Assembly: GCA_029851415.1 (NCBI GenBank)
Contig: CM056742.1
Coordinates: forward strand, 77,800,748 to 77,864,747
Length of the DNA stretch: 64,000 bases
Source: Eretmocerus hayati
Taxonomy: Eukaryota > Arthropoda > Insecta > Hymenoptera > Aphelinidae
Reading direction: 5' to 3'
Positions within the stretch are counted from its first letter, which is position 1; each line of letters starts with the position of its first letter. The notes under the pieces are model-generated. The model ran no database searches and had not been told where the DNA came from. It worked only from the letters and a program-made list of their open reading frames with translations. Made by a program: the position numbers and the translations under genes. Below, in pieces: positions 35,201 to 46,738 of the stretch.

Positions 35201-38200
35201 GGAGCGATGATCGTTCACCGGCGATCCGGAGCGCCGCCGTGAATTCTCCCTATTTTCAACACCCGCATAGGGGTTGTTTGCATTCTCCAATGGGGCTGTA
35301 GTAGAACGAGGCATCTATTTTCGTCGTCCCAAAGTGAGAATCGGAGCTATAATCGTGCTTTGGCGATTCGGAGCACCATCGTGAATTTCTTCATTTTTCA
35401 ACCCGCGCACAGGGGTTGTTCTTATTCCCAATGGCGCTGTGAAAGATCCAGCCATCTGTTTTCGTCGTCCTGAAGTGAGAATCAGAGCGATAATCATGCA
35501 CCGGCGATCCGGAGCACCGCCGTGAATTTCTTTAATTTTGCACCCCCGCATAGGGGTTGTTTGCATTCCCCAATGGGAATGTAGAAGATTCAGCCATCTA
35601 TTTTCCTCGTCCTGGAGTGAAAATCGAAGCGATAATCGTGCACCAGCGGACCGGAGCCCCGCCGTGAATTTCACGATTTTGAACTCCTGGATAGGGGTTA
35701 ATTGCATTCATCAATGGGGCTGGGAGTAATTTGAGTATCTATTCCCATTGTCCCGAAAGGAAAATCGGGGTGATAATCGTGCACCGACAATCTGAAACGC
35801 CTCCGCTAATTTCTTCGATTTTCAACTTCCGCATAGGGGTTGTTTGCATCCACCAATGGGGCTGGAGGAAATTCATTCATCGATTTTCGTCGTCCCGGAA
35901 TGTAAATCGAAGGGATGATCGTGCACCGGCGATCCAGAGCGCCACCGTGAATTTTTTTGATTGTTTACCCCTGAATAGGGGGCGTTCGAATACACCAATG
36001 AGGCTGCAAGTGATTCAAGTATCTATTATCGTTGTCCCGAAGGGAGAATCAAAGCGATAATCAAGCACCGTCGATCTGGAGCAACGCCGTGAATTGTTTC
36101 GATTTTCAACCCCCGCATAGGCGTTGGTCGCATATACCAATGGGGCTGGCGAATATTCGAGCATCTATTCCCGTCAACCCGGAGTGTAGATCGGAGTGAT
36201 GATCGTTCACCGGCGATTCGGAGCGCCGCCGTGAATTTCCTCGATTTCCAACCCACGCACAGGAGTTGTTCTCATTCCCCGATGGGGCTGTAACAGATTC
36301 AGCCATCTATTTTCGTCGTCCTGAAGTGAAAATTGGAGCGATAATCGTGTACAGGCGATGCGAAGCGCCACCGTGGGTTTTTTCGATTTTCATCCCCCGC
36401 ATAGGAGTTGGTCGCATTCACCAATGGGGCTCGGAGTAGTTTAGGCATCTATTCCTGTTGTCCCTGAAGAAAAATCGGAGCAATCATCGTGCAACGACGA
36501 TCTGGAGCACCGCGCGTGACTTTTTTCGATTTTCAACCCCCGCTCAGGGGTTGTTCTTATTCCCAATGGGGCTGTAAAAGATCCAGCCATCTGTTTTCGT
36601 CGTTCCGAAGTGAGAATCAGAGCGATAATCGTGCACCGGCGATCCGGAGCGCTGCCGTGAATTCTCCCTATTTTCAACACCCGCGAAGGGGTTGTTCGCA
36701 TTCACCAATGGGGCTGTAGTAGACTAAGGCATCTATTTTCGTCGTCCCAAAGTGGGAATCAGAGCGATAATCGTGCACCGGCGATCCGGAGCCCCGCCAT
36801 CAATTTCTTCGATTTTCAACCTCCGCGTAGGGGTTGTTCTTATTCCCAATGGGGCTGTAAAAGATCCAGCCATCTGTTTTCGTCGTCCCGAAGTGAGAAT
36901 CAGAGCGATAATCGTGCACCGGCGATCCGGAGCACCGCCGTGAATTTCTTCAATTTTGCACCTCGCATAGGGGTGGTTCGCATCCCCCAATGGGAATGTA
37001 GAAGATTCAGCATCTATTTTCATCGTCCTGAAGTGAAAATCGAAGCGATATTCGTGCACCGGCGGACCGGAGCCCCACCGTGAATTTTGGCGATCTTGAA
37101 CCCCTGGATATGGGTTAATTGCATTCACCAATGGGGCTGGAAGTAATTTGAGTATCTATTCCCGTTGTCCCGAAAGGAAAATCGGGGTGATAATCGTGCA
37201 CCGACAATCTGGAACGCTGCCGCGCCGCAAATTTCTTAGATTTTCAACTTCCGCATAGGGGTTGTTTGCATCCACCAATGGGGCTGGGAAAAATTCAATC
37301 ATTGATTCTCGTCGTCCCGGAATGAAAATCGAAGGGATAATCGTGCACCGGCGATCAAGAGCGCCACCGTGAATTTTTTCGATTGTCGACCCCTGAATAG
37401 GGGGCGTTCGTATCCACCAATGAGGCTGCAAGTGATTTAAGCATCTATTTCCGTTGCTCCGGAAGGAAAATCAGAGCGATAATCAAGCACCGACGATCTG
37501 GAGCACCGCCGTGAATTTTTTTGATTTTCAACCCCCGCATAGGCGTTGGTCGCATATACCAATGGGGCTGGCGACAATTCAGGCATCTCTTCCCGTCAAC
37601 CCGGAGTGTAGATCGGAGCGATTATCGTTCACCGGCGATCCGGAGTGCCGCCGTGGAATTTTCCGATTTTCAACCCCCGCATAGGGGTTGTTCGCATTTA
37701 CCAATGGGGCTTCAGTAGATTCAGGCATCTATTCTCGTCGTCCCAAAGGGAGAATCGGAGCGATAATCGTGCACCGGCGATCCGGAGCCCCGCCATCAAT
37801 GTCTTCGATTTTCAACCCCCGCATAGGGGGTGTTCGCATCCCCCAATGGGGCTGTTAAAGATTCAGCCATCCATTTTCGTCGTTCCGAAGTGAGAATCGG
37901 AGTGATAATCGTGCACCGGCGATCCGGAGCACCGCCATGAATTTCTTCGATTTTCAACCCCCGAATAGGAGTTGTTCGCATTTCCCAATCGGAATGTAAA
38001 AGATTCAGTCATCTATTTTTGTCCCCCTGGAGTGAAAATCGGATAGATAATCGTGTACAGGCGATGCGGAGCGCCACCGTGAATTTTTTCGATTCTCATT
38101 CCCCGCATAGGAGTTGGTCGCATTCACCAATGGGGCTCGAAGTAGTTTAAGCATCTATTTCTGTTGTCCCTGAAGGAAAATCGGAGCAATAAGCGTTCAC

Positions 38201-39781
38201 CGACGATCTGGATCACCGCCGTGAATTTTCTCGATTCTCAACCCCCGCATAGGGGTTGTTCGCATTCCCCAATGAGGCTGGGAATAATCCAGGGATCTAT
38301 CTCCGTCGTCCTAAAGTGAGAATCGGAGTGATAATCGTGCACCGGCGATCCGGAGCACCGCCATGAATTTCTTCGATTTTCAACCCCCGAATAGGAGTTG
38401 TTCGCATTTCCCAATCGGAATGTAAAAGATTCAGTCATCTATTTTTGTCCCCCTGGAGTGAAAATCGGATAGATAATCGTGTACAGGCGATGCGGAGCGC
38501 CACCGTGAATTTTTTCGATTCTCATTCCCCGCATAGGAGTTGGTCGCATTCACCAATGGGGCTCGAAGTAGTTTAAGCATCTATTTCTGTTGTCCCTGAA
38601 GGAAAATCGGAGCAATAAGCGTTCACCGACGATCTGGATCACCGCCGTGAATTTTCTCGATTCTCAACCCCCGCATAGGGGTTGTTCGCATTCCCCAATG
38701 AGGCTGGGAATAATCCAGGGATCTATCTCCGTCGTCCTAAAGTGAGAATCGGAGCGATAATCGTGCATCGGCGATCCGGAGTACTGCCGTGAATTTTCCG
38801 ATTTTCAACCCCCGCATAGGGGGTGGTCTCATTTACCTATGGGCTGGATAAAATTCAGCTATCAATTTCCGTCATCTCGAAGTGAAACTCGAAGCGATAA
38901 TCGTGCACCGGCGATCCGGAGCGCCGCCGTGACTTTTCTCGATTTTGAACCCCTGAATAGGGGTTGTTCGCATTTCCCAATGGGGCTGTAGTAGATTGAG
39001 GCGTCTATTTTCGTCGTCCCAAAGGAAGAATCGGAGCGATAATCGTGCACCGGCGATCCGGAGCACCGCCATGAATTTCTTCGATTTTCAACCCCCGAAT
39101 AGGGGTTGTTCGCATTTCCCAATCGGAATGTAAAAGATTCAGTCATCTATTTTTGTCCCCCTGGAGTGAAAATCGGATAGATAATCGTGTACAGGCGATG
39201 CGGAGCGCCACCGTGAATTTTTTCGATTCTCATTCCCCGCATAGGAGTTGGTCGCATTCACCAATGGGGCTCGAAGTAGTTTAAGCATCTATTTCTGTTG
39301 TCCCTGAAGGAAAATCGGAGCAATAAGCGTTCACCGACGATCTGGATCACCGCCGTGAATTTTCTCGATTCTCAACCCCCGCATAGGGGTTGTTCGCATT
39401 CCCCAATGAGGCTGGGAATAATCCAGGGATCTATCTCCGTCGTCCTAAAGTGAGAATCGGAGCAATAATCGTGCATCGGCGATCCGGAGTACTGCCGTGA
39501 ATTTTCCGATTTTCAACCCCCGCATAGGGGGTGGTCTCATTTACCTATGGGCTGGATAAAATTCAGCTATCAATTTCCGTCATCTCGAAGTGAAACTCGA
39601 AGCGATAATCGTGCACCGGCGATCCGGAGCGCCGCCGTGACTTTTCTCGATTTTGAACCCCTGAATAGGGGTTGTTCGCATTCTCCAATGGGGCTGGAAG
39701 TGATTTAAGCATCTATTTACTTCGTCACGAAGTGAAAATCGAAGCGATAATATTGCTCCGACGAGTTGGAGCGCCGCCGTG
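32201..39781 (+). repeat. Satellite B, third block
   Basis: Orientation returns to that of the first block near 32200 (after CTGATATCGAAGATATG) and continues for about 53 monomers to 39781, where GCCGCCGTG is followed by unrelated sequence. Several monomer subtypes recur in ordered runs, for example one with GGACCCCTGAATAGGGGGCG and one with CGCATATACCAATGGGG, so higher-order repeats exist. Confidence 0.94.
37890..39680 (+). repeat. Recently duplicated higher-order repeats at the end of satellite B
   Basis: A run of monomers containing TTTCCCAATCGGAATG and GTCCCCCTGG occurs at 37981, 38407 and 39115 with almost no differences. The offsets are 426 bp (three monomers) and 708 bp (five monomers). 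The word GTACTGCCGTGAATTTTCC at 38781 and 39489 confirms the 708-bp step. Elsewhere in the array monomers are far more diverged. Confidence 0.9.
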
Positions 39782-40535
39782 GGATCTGTTTGGGTGAATC
39801 AATCTGCCTTCTAAGGAAGTTCTAGATACATTTCTGATTTTGAACATGAATTCTGGAATTTACAGATGGTGAATCTCAAGGAGGATCTGTTTGGTAGAAT
39901 CAACCTGCTTCCCAAAGAAGATCCGGATTCACTTTTGTTCCTGCACATGAATTTTCGAACTCACGGATGGCAAATTCCACGGAGATGGATCTTTTGCTTC
40001 CAATCAGGAATCCTGAATCACTGATTTGGAATCTCATTTCTGTTGAAAAATGAGTATACCCTTTTCGTCAACATACATTTTTGAAATCATTTCGTTTTTG
40101 AGAAAATGCTCTCTTATTTCCGAACCATCTACGTTTAGGAGCGTGAATATATTTAATGCAGGGATATAAACGGTAGATCCATTGTGATTTGAAAAAACTG
40201 AATCTTCTTGAAGAGTATTTCCAGATCATTCATTTTTGTCAACGTGGGGAGATTGAACGCTGAGATTTGCTCTTTTTGAAGAGTAACTCAAATTTTTCAC
40301 ACTTGAGACTGATCTTGTCTCAGCTTTTGAGTGCAGATTCTCACTCGAGCTAGTCCACAAGTCATCCATTCGCGCGCCAAGAAGTCAGCATTACCAACAA
40401 CGAAAAGTTACATATGAGAAGCCCATCCTAAGTGACACCATCTACATTTAGGATGTGCTACTAGTATGAGCCCACCTGATAACCCAAGAGAGTACCACTA
40501 TCCTCTCAGCTCTTGTGTAGTATCATTCATCTCTG
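39782..40535. other. Short degenerate repeats and unassigned DNA
   Basis: A word like GGATCTGTTTGG(G/T)(T/A)GAATCAA recurs at 39783 and 39884, with a weaker copy near 39985, so a ~100-bp unit was once tandem. The rest to 40535 shows no gene. Confidence 0.5.
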
Positions 40536-41068
40536 AGTTGCGATTCAACCTCGTCTATATAATCTGACTTTGCTGTAATTACGGTGGTATTGCCCTTGTC
40601 TGCTCGTGTGATAAACAAGTCTGGATTGTTTTTCCAGGAACTGTCCTGTGAGGCTAACTTTTTCGGCTAATCCTTCGTGTATGAATGGTATAGATGCTAG
40701 TGTTTCTAGTGATCCATTGATGCGATTCAATTTTCAGATTTACTCATCCCGTTGACAACTAAAGACCATTCTACGGACTTATAAAATTCAAGAGTGATAT
40801 GTTGATCTGTTTTTGAGAGATTGAATCTTCCTCCCAAAGATAACACTTCTTGCACTTCCTTGGGTACAGCAGTCTTTGTGAGGTTCACAAGCCACTTGTT
40901 GTTCCCATTTGAGTTGCTGTGATTCAGTATAGACGTTTTGCGATTGATGTTATTATCTAAATTAAGATACATGCAGCCCCCCCCAAAATCCCTATTCCAG
41001 GCTTGCCAACATAAAATCGAAATCAGGGTTGCCAACCTCACGTTACGAATATCCCTAGGCGAGATCAA
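40536..41068 (-). pseudogene. Penelope-like element, N-terminal region
   Basis: On the minus strand 41068-40727 reads KWLVNLTKTAVPKEVQEVL, then LSLGGRFNLSK. After a stop and frame changes it gives NNPDLFITRADKGNTTVIT and DYIDEVESQLR near 40640-40540. This order (N-L-(S/T)-x-x-x-(V/I)P, LGG(K/R)FN, then (I/L)-ADKGN-x-x-V) is the region before reverse transcriptase in Penelope-like proteins. The fragment is not joined to a reverse transcriptase here; the nearest one is at 54.1 kb in the opposite direction. Confidence 0.65.
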
Positions 41069-41859
41069 ATGTCCCTAGATTTTTCCGCGATGTATAGAAC
41101 ACGTGTTCATGTGTCGTTTATGTATTCTTGACGTGTTTTTGAATTTTTTTTATATGGATTCTCGCTTTTATTATATGTATCCATAAGTTGATATTATACA
41201 TTCGATTTGCTGTCAATTCTTGCCGTGAAAACGATTGCTGATCGGTCTCACGGAGCCCTTCCGAACACTGCCCAAGCTTCCGAATCCGTTGGCGGAGGTT
41301 AGGAGCAATCGATTTCTATGGAATTTATTCAGATATTCGTATTACGTGCATGTAGAGGACAATTTTATGGCTTTTTTAGATGACTTTATTGAGAATTCGA
41401 AACACCGTCATTGTCAGCATCGAAGGTAGCCGAGTAACTTTTTACGGTTTACGGGGCTGCCTCACTTCCAGATGTGACATTATTCTGGTGTTCGAAATCG
41501 ATTTATTTAAATTGTTTTCTTATATCTTTTGTTTTTTTTCTTTCTTGGTATTCGAGATAGGACAATTCTCATTATGTGAAGATGGAACTGATTGTTGTAG
41601 AAAATGGATATGATAATATTCGACTCTTTTAAGTAACAGATTATATGATAAAGATTGGAAAATCATTGAATCGTCCACAGTGAGATGGACATTTTTTTTA
41701 ACCCTGCGATTATTTGAAAAAATTTCCAAACTAAGGATTTGACATTGAAAAGAATGATTGGTCCAATATAATGAAAGGTCATTGAATTGAAAAAAATTGC
41801 AATATTTACTGTATATTCATCTAAGATGTTCTGAAGTTGGAATTGAACAAATACTTGGG
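41069..41859. other. AT-rich DNA without recognised gene
   Basis: T-rich and A-rich tracts (41140-41170, 41515-41545, 41690-41700) and short frames only. No repeat shared with the rest of the window was noticed. Confidence 0.5.
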
Positions 41860-43056
41860 ATCATATTATCACATGACTCGGCTAATGTGAGCTAATTTTA
41901 ACCAACGGATTTGTTGATTAAGTGACATAGATCGATATTGGATTTCTCCAATTCGATCTATGTACCTTCAAGGCACCTCGCAATTCGAGTGTCGCAACTT
42001 GAAGATTTTTGATGGAATTTCAAATACATGAAAAATGAGATGAGAAACGAAAAGTTTTTGACTCTACGCTAGATGTTGGTGCGTTTTGTCTTTCCTCTCC
42101 GGATCAGATTCTTCAGGGGGGCTGAAGAGATCCGAGTGGAGGTTGGCCCCGACGTCACCTAGCCAAAGTGGCTTGATGGTCATGATTTTGATCGGGCTTA
42201 TATGTTACACGAGGGCTTCTGCAGCCACTCGCGAGAAAGGTTTTCATCTCGGTTGTGTATTCGCCGACAACCGGTGACAATTAGAATGAATTTTTATCTC
42301 GATCGATATGAACGATCGCATCAAAAATTTCGTTTCTCATCTCAATTTTCATGTATTTGAAATTCCATCAAAATCCTTTAAGTTGTGACACTCGAATTGC
42401 GAGGTGCCTTGAAGGTCCTCCAATTCGATCTATGTCACTTAATCAACAAATCCGTTGGTTAAAATTACCTCGCATTAGCCGAGTCATGTAATAATATGAT
42501 TTGAAATTCCCGCGAGCGATGAAGTCTCGATCGTTCATATCGATCGAGACAAGAATTCATTGTAATTGTCACCGGTTGTCGGCGAATACACAACCGAGAT
42601 GAAAACCTTTCTCGCGAGTGGCTGCAAAGGTCCTCGTGTAACATATAAGCCCGATCAAAATCATGACCATCAAGCCACTTTGGCTAGGTGACGTCGGGGG
42701 CCAACCTCTACTCGGATCTCTTCAGCTCCCCTGAAGAATCTGATCCGGAGAGGAAAGACGAAACGCACCAATATCTAGCGTAGAGTCAAAAATTTTTCGT
42801 TTCTCATCTCATTTTCCATGCATTTGAAATTCCATCAAAATCCTTCAAGTTGCGACACTCGAATTGCGAGGTGCCTTGAAGGTACATAGATCGAATTGGA
42901 GAAATCCAATATCGATCTGTGTCACTTAATCAACAAATCCGTTGGTCAAAATTAACTCGCATTAGCCGAGTCATGTAATAATATGATTTGAAATTCCCGC
43001 GAGCGATAAAGTCTCGATCGTTCATATCGATCGAGACAAAAATTCATTCTAATTAC
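41860..43056. repeat. Compound inverted and direct repeat
   Basis: A left arm of about 430 bp (41860-42290) is inverted at 42558-42988. It can be followed through GCCGAGTCATGTAATA at the edge, CAATTCGATCTATGT, GGATCAGATTCTTCAG, GACGTCACCTAGCC and GTGTATTCGCCGAC. A second, shorter copy at 42325-42560 is a direct repeat of 42790-43056, so the right part exists twice. The short palindrome TCGATCGTTCATATCGATCGA is in each right copy. No coding frame is conserved. It looks like a long-inverted-repeat element that then gained a partial tandem copy. Confidence 0.8.
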
Positions 43057-44209
43057 TTGGAATGTGAAAGATGTCAAGTTACTTGGTGAAATGCGATGTC
43101 GGTCCTTCTCGAATGGTTATCTTAGAAAGATCGGATTAACACGGGGGAGGGGGGGGTGGTTGGAAGAATATCAACAACGACATCGTTATCTTCTTCTATT
43201 AGTGAAAGATGAATTCTAGAATTCACTATTTACTATTTATCGTCGTTTGAGGCGAAAAACTAGTTTGTTACTAAATTTTTGAAAATGAAAAGTGACTGTT
43301 AAGACTAAGCCTAATATATCCTAATTAATGAAGTCGTAAAGTGAGAATTAAATCGATCTATCGTGATTGTTCATGATTCGCATTGACATAAGAGAATCAT
43401 TAATGTTTTTTTCAGATCATTGAAGTTTTCCATATGGAATAATAAATCGAAGAAATTGAATTGTAGAAGAGTCCTTGATTGAAGAGGTGATTTGAGTTTT
43501 ACTAAATTTAAGAAACTTCATAGTTCATCATCCCCGTTGTGAGTATATAGGGTGAAATTGAGGTGTGATTGTGAAGTATCCTTTGTTGTGAGTAGCAATG
43601 TGACTCTTCAGCACAGAAGTTAAAGGAGACATGTTGAGATGAAACTGACACGCTATTCGGTTTTCCAATATCGGGCCAAAAAATCGATGTTCAGAACAGA
43701 GGAAATCCAGTAACCCGATTTTGAAGAGCGGTGTTAGTGTACTGTGTTATTTTCACCATCTCTAGTGATTCTGACTCTCTTATATTTACATTAGCTAGGC
43801 AACAGTAATTTGTACTCTGTCGATCTCAGAGATGAAAGTCTCAATCTCTATGTGAGCCATGGCATCATACAGTACTGTTGCAACTTGGCAATATAATCGA
43901 TGCTTACAGAGATGTGAGGAGTGTGATGTTGTTGTGAAGATTTTTAGAAGAACGTGTGACGGGGATAATTTAATCTTTTTGAGCGACAATATTGGCTCGA
44001 GTTGAATGATGTGAGCAGGCTACACTTCGAAATATTCTAATTGTATAATATAATTTTAGCAATGACTCGAATTCCTGAGGAAAATATGGAAAGTCAAATA
44101 ACATTAAGAATCTTCATCGAAATAATGTAAATTACAACTGTACGACGATTTAAAGTGATTTAAACAGTCGAAATGAAAATTTGAAAAGTATTCATGCATG
44201 TCTGTACAA
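43057..44209. other. AT-rich DNA without recognised gene
   Basis: A G-rich run at 43141-43165 (GGGGGAGGGGGGGGTGG) stands out. Otherwise I see nothing that can be called. Confidence 0.45.
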
Positions 44210-44820
44210 CTAATCGAAAGTTATGTTCAATTGTCTTGTAACAGGGGTGGATGATTTTGACTCACATTTTAGAGTACCGCATCTCGATTGGATTGTATCT
44301 TGGTTTGAAGTTGGATTGGTGTTCTCGATGAGCGGCGGTATTCTCATTTCCTGGTCCATGTGATTGTGTTGTACTTCCACGTTTGACAACCTGCGTTGGA
44401 ACGGCTGTGGATGATTAGGAACCGATCGTTTTCTCATATCGTAGTCGTGAGATCTTGGTATGACTCCAACTGAGCCTGTGAAAAAAAGAGAAAGGAAGAG
44501 AATACATCCAATATTAAACAGTAATTCTTGTAGCATGAATTTAAGATGATATATTATAGATTTGTTATTGTTCCAATATTCCCCGATGAAAAAATGTTTA
44601 GGCGATAAACATGCTGTAAATAAAGGAAGTAGAAACGGGGAATATTGGTTTAAAATTTCTGATTCAATGTGAAATAACTTACTTACCTCCTGTGACTGTT
44701 GAACTGCACTTGTTGATGATGTCTCTTTCGTAGAGGCGCACGGCTGAATGGGCACGTCTGAAGCGGCGTCAGCATGTCGGGCATCGCGCCAGTCCTGTCT
44801 GATGTATGGGGAAGACTGAA
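44210..44820 (-). other. Exon-like pair on the minus strand, unknown gene
   Basis: A strong donor (CAGGAG followed by GTAAGTAAG, junction at 44687/44686) and a good acceptor (TTTTTTTCACAG ending at 44476) bound a 211-nt possible intron. The upstream exon would encode PCASTKETSSTSAVQQSQE. The downstream stretch 44475-44210 is open in one frame (VIPRSHDYDMRKRS...TRQLNITFD), but joining in the phase of the upstream frame gives an early stop. The upstream exon and part of the intron are duplicated at 44840-45780. No family was recognised. It may be part of a real gene, a long non-coding RNA, or a decayed copy. Confidence 0.3.
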
Positions 44821-44839
44821 ACTGTGCCTGTAAGACAGA

Positions 44840-45780
44840 ATAGAAAGGAATGAAATACGTTCAATATTGAACAGTAGTTCTTGTGATGAGAATCAAGACA
44901 ATATATCATAGATTTCTTATTATCCCACTGTCTCGCAATTCATGTGTGAGATATATTTTTGATCCTAGGAGAGACGAGCACATCACCCCGTTTAGGGAGC
45001 GTTTGGGTTGGTTACGTACTGATTTGCGGAGAATGTACTTCGCAGCTCTCTTGATGCATAAGATCATGCACTTAGGAGAACCTGGCTACCTAGTTGCGAC
45101 GTTTACCAGGTACCAATCCGAACGCCCCGCACGGGGTGATTTAGAAGACCGGGTACTGAAAGTTCCCAATATGAGACTTGAATATGGAAAAAGATCTTTC
45201 CAGGTCCAATGTGCTCATTTGTGGAACTTACTCCTTCCGGGCTTTCGGCAGCTTGGAAAGATATCATTATTTGAAGAGTCCTTAAAAGACTTCCTGTTAA
45301 CACAGTCTTCCCAGAGGATTGATGTGGAGTAAAAACACTATTTCAATCTGTAAGCTGTGATAGGCATGAGCCGTTTCAATTGATGTTTTCTACTTTAGCA
45401 GAGTTATGCGTGGCTTTCTCGCTACCGAACTGAAATTCCTGTAATATTACTATGGGCCCATGTCTTTTTCATATGTCTTCCCAAACGTGAGAATGTTTCT
45501 TTTTCCTCAATCTTTCTTGTCAAGACTGATATATGTATCTCTTGATGAAAGAATGTTTAGGCGATGGACATGCAGTGAACGAAGAAAGGAGAAACGATGA
45601 ATATCGGTCGATGATTCCTGATTTAGTGTGAAATAATTCACTTACCTTCTGTGAACTGCACTTGGTGATAATGTCTTCTTCGTAGAGGCGCGCGGCTGAA
45701 TGAGAGCGTCCAAAGCGGCATCTGCATGTCTGACATCGCTCCGCTCCCATCTGATGAACGGGAAAGACTGACAGCGAGCA
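44840..45780 (-). repeat. Second copy of the exon-like segment, split by a retrotransposon tail
   Basis: Stretches 44840-44931 and 45535-45780 together repeat 44490-44815. They share AGAAAGGAA...ATACATCCAATATT-type sequence, ATGTTTAGGCGAT, GTGAAATAA, the donor CTTACCT(C/T)CTGTGA and CGTAGAGGCGC. The gap corresponds exactly to an inserted non-LTR fragment. Both copies keep the minus-strand donor. Confidence 0.7.
44932..45534 (+). pseudogene. Non-LTR retrotransposon, C terminus of reverse transcriptase protein
   Basis: The frame at 44932-45332 reads CVRYIFDPRRDEHITPFRERLGW, then HKIMHLGEPGYL, GKRSFQVQCAHLWN and SLFEESLKDFL (given in pieces). This is the typical end of jockey/CR1-like ORF2 proteins (the ...RRSFQVRGAxFWNSLP...F... 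pattern). About 400 bp of protein and a 200-bp 3' tail remain, so it is a strongly 5'-truncated insertion, the usual product of target-primed integration. It lies inside the duplicated exon-like segment, so it came after that duplication. Confidence 0.8.
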
Positions 45781-46650
45781 GCGGGTGTGCGTCTATCTCT
45801 TCGCTATAGAATCTCGTGGCTAAGTGTGCGCAGACAAGTTGGCGTCTGCAGGTCTGCCTCGCTCCGGTTCCGTCCGATGCCCGAGGGAGACGATGGCGAG
45901 CGGCGAGCACGCGTAGATGTCTTCTTCGTAGAGGCGCATGGCTCAATGTGCGTGACCATTTGCCGTTAGCACGTCTGCTATTGCTCCGCTCTCGTCTAAT
46001 GCATCGGTAAGACTGATGGCGAGCACCAAACACTCGTTTATATCTTCGAAGTAGGAGCCCGTGGTGGAGTGGACGCGTCCTGGTGGCCTCCTGTTCTTCG
46101 GCTTCATTCCACTCCCGTTTGATGCCCGAGGAAAACAGACGGCACTCAGCGAACTTCGTGTATGTCTTCTTCGTAGAGGTGCGCGGCTGACTGAGTGCGT
46201 GCAAAGTGCCGTCTGCATGTCTGGCATCGCTCTGCTTTCGTCTGATATATGGGGCAGACTGGTGGTGAGCAGCGGGTACGCGTGTATCTCTTCGCCATAG
46301 AAGCTTGTGGCTGAGTGTGCGCAGACAAGTTACCGTCTACAAGTGAGCCTCGTTCCGCTTCCGTCTGATGTACGGGGAAATCTGATGGCGAGCAGCAGAC
46401 ACGCGTTTATTACTTCACTATAGAAGCACGCAGATGAGTGAGCGCAGTCAGGTTGGCGTCTGCATGTCTGCCTCGTCCCGCTCCCATCCGATGCACGGGC
46501 AAAATTAATGGTGCCTATCAAACCCTCGTGTATGTCTTATTTGTAGAGGAGCGCTGATGGATGAGCGCAACCAAAGCGGCGTCTGCATGTCTGGCATCGG
46601 CTGCGTCTCTATTATCGTGTGTACCGCGTCTGCGTGGCGCAGCGGATGCG
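45650..46650. repeat. ~121-bp minisatellite, eight units
   Basis: A word like TTCGTAGAGGCGCGCGGCTGA recurs near 45689, 45803, 45926, 46043, 46168, 46290, 46415 and 46535, at steps of 114-125 bp. Each unit also has TCTGCATGTCTG and a GACTGA(T/C)(G/A)GCGAGCA word. The first unit overlaps the duplicated exon-like segment, and one more unit lies at 44720-44815, so the array probably grew out of that exon. As 121 is not divisible by three, the translated frames shift each unit and are not a repeat protein. Confidence 0.88.
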
Positions 46651-46738
46651 CAGCGTACGAGCTTTCTGCTTTCGTCTCCATGTTTATTTTCTTGGAGATC
46701 TAGATTTTCCAGTGCGAGTTGATTTATTTCAAGACTAC

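Noticed and set aside
23886..39781. Dozens of 60-210 codon frames with repeating peptides such as APDRRCTIIA
   Set aside because: They recur in phase with the ~141-bp satellite on both strands and are by-products of the repeat, not a repeat-protein family.
23886..39781. Regularly spaced hairpin repeats suggestive of a CRISPR array
   Set aside because: The whole ~141-bp unit is repeated, not just a short repeat between unique spacers, and the DNA is eukaryotic.
45638..46204. A 188-codon minus-strand frame rich in Arg and Ser
   Set aside because: It runs through the ~121-bp minisatellite, whose length shifts the frame each unit, so the translation is not a consistent protein.
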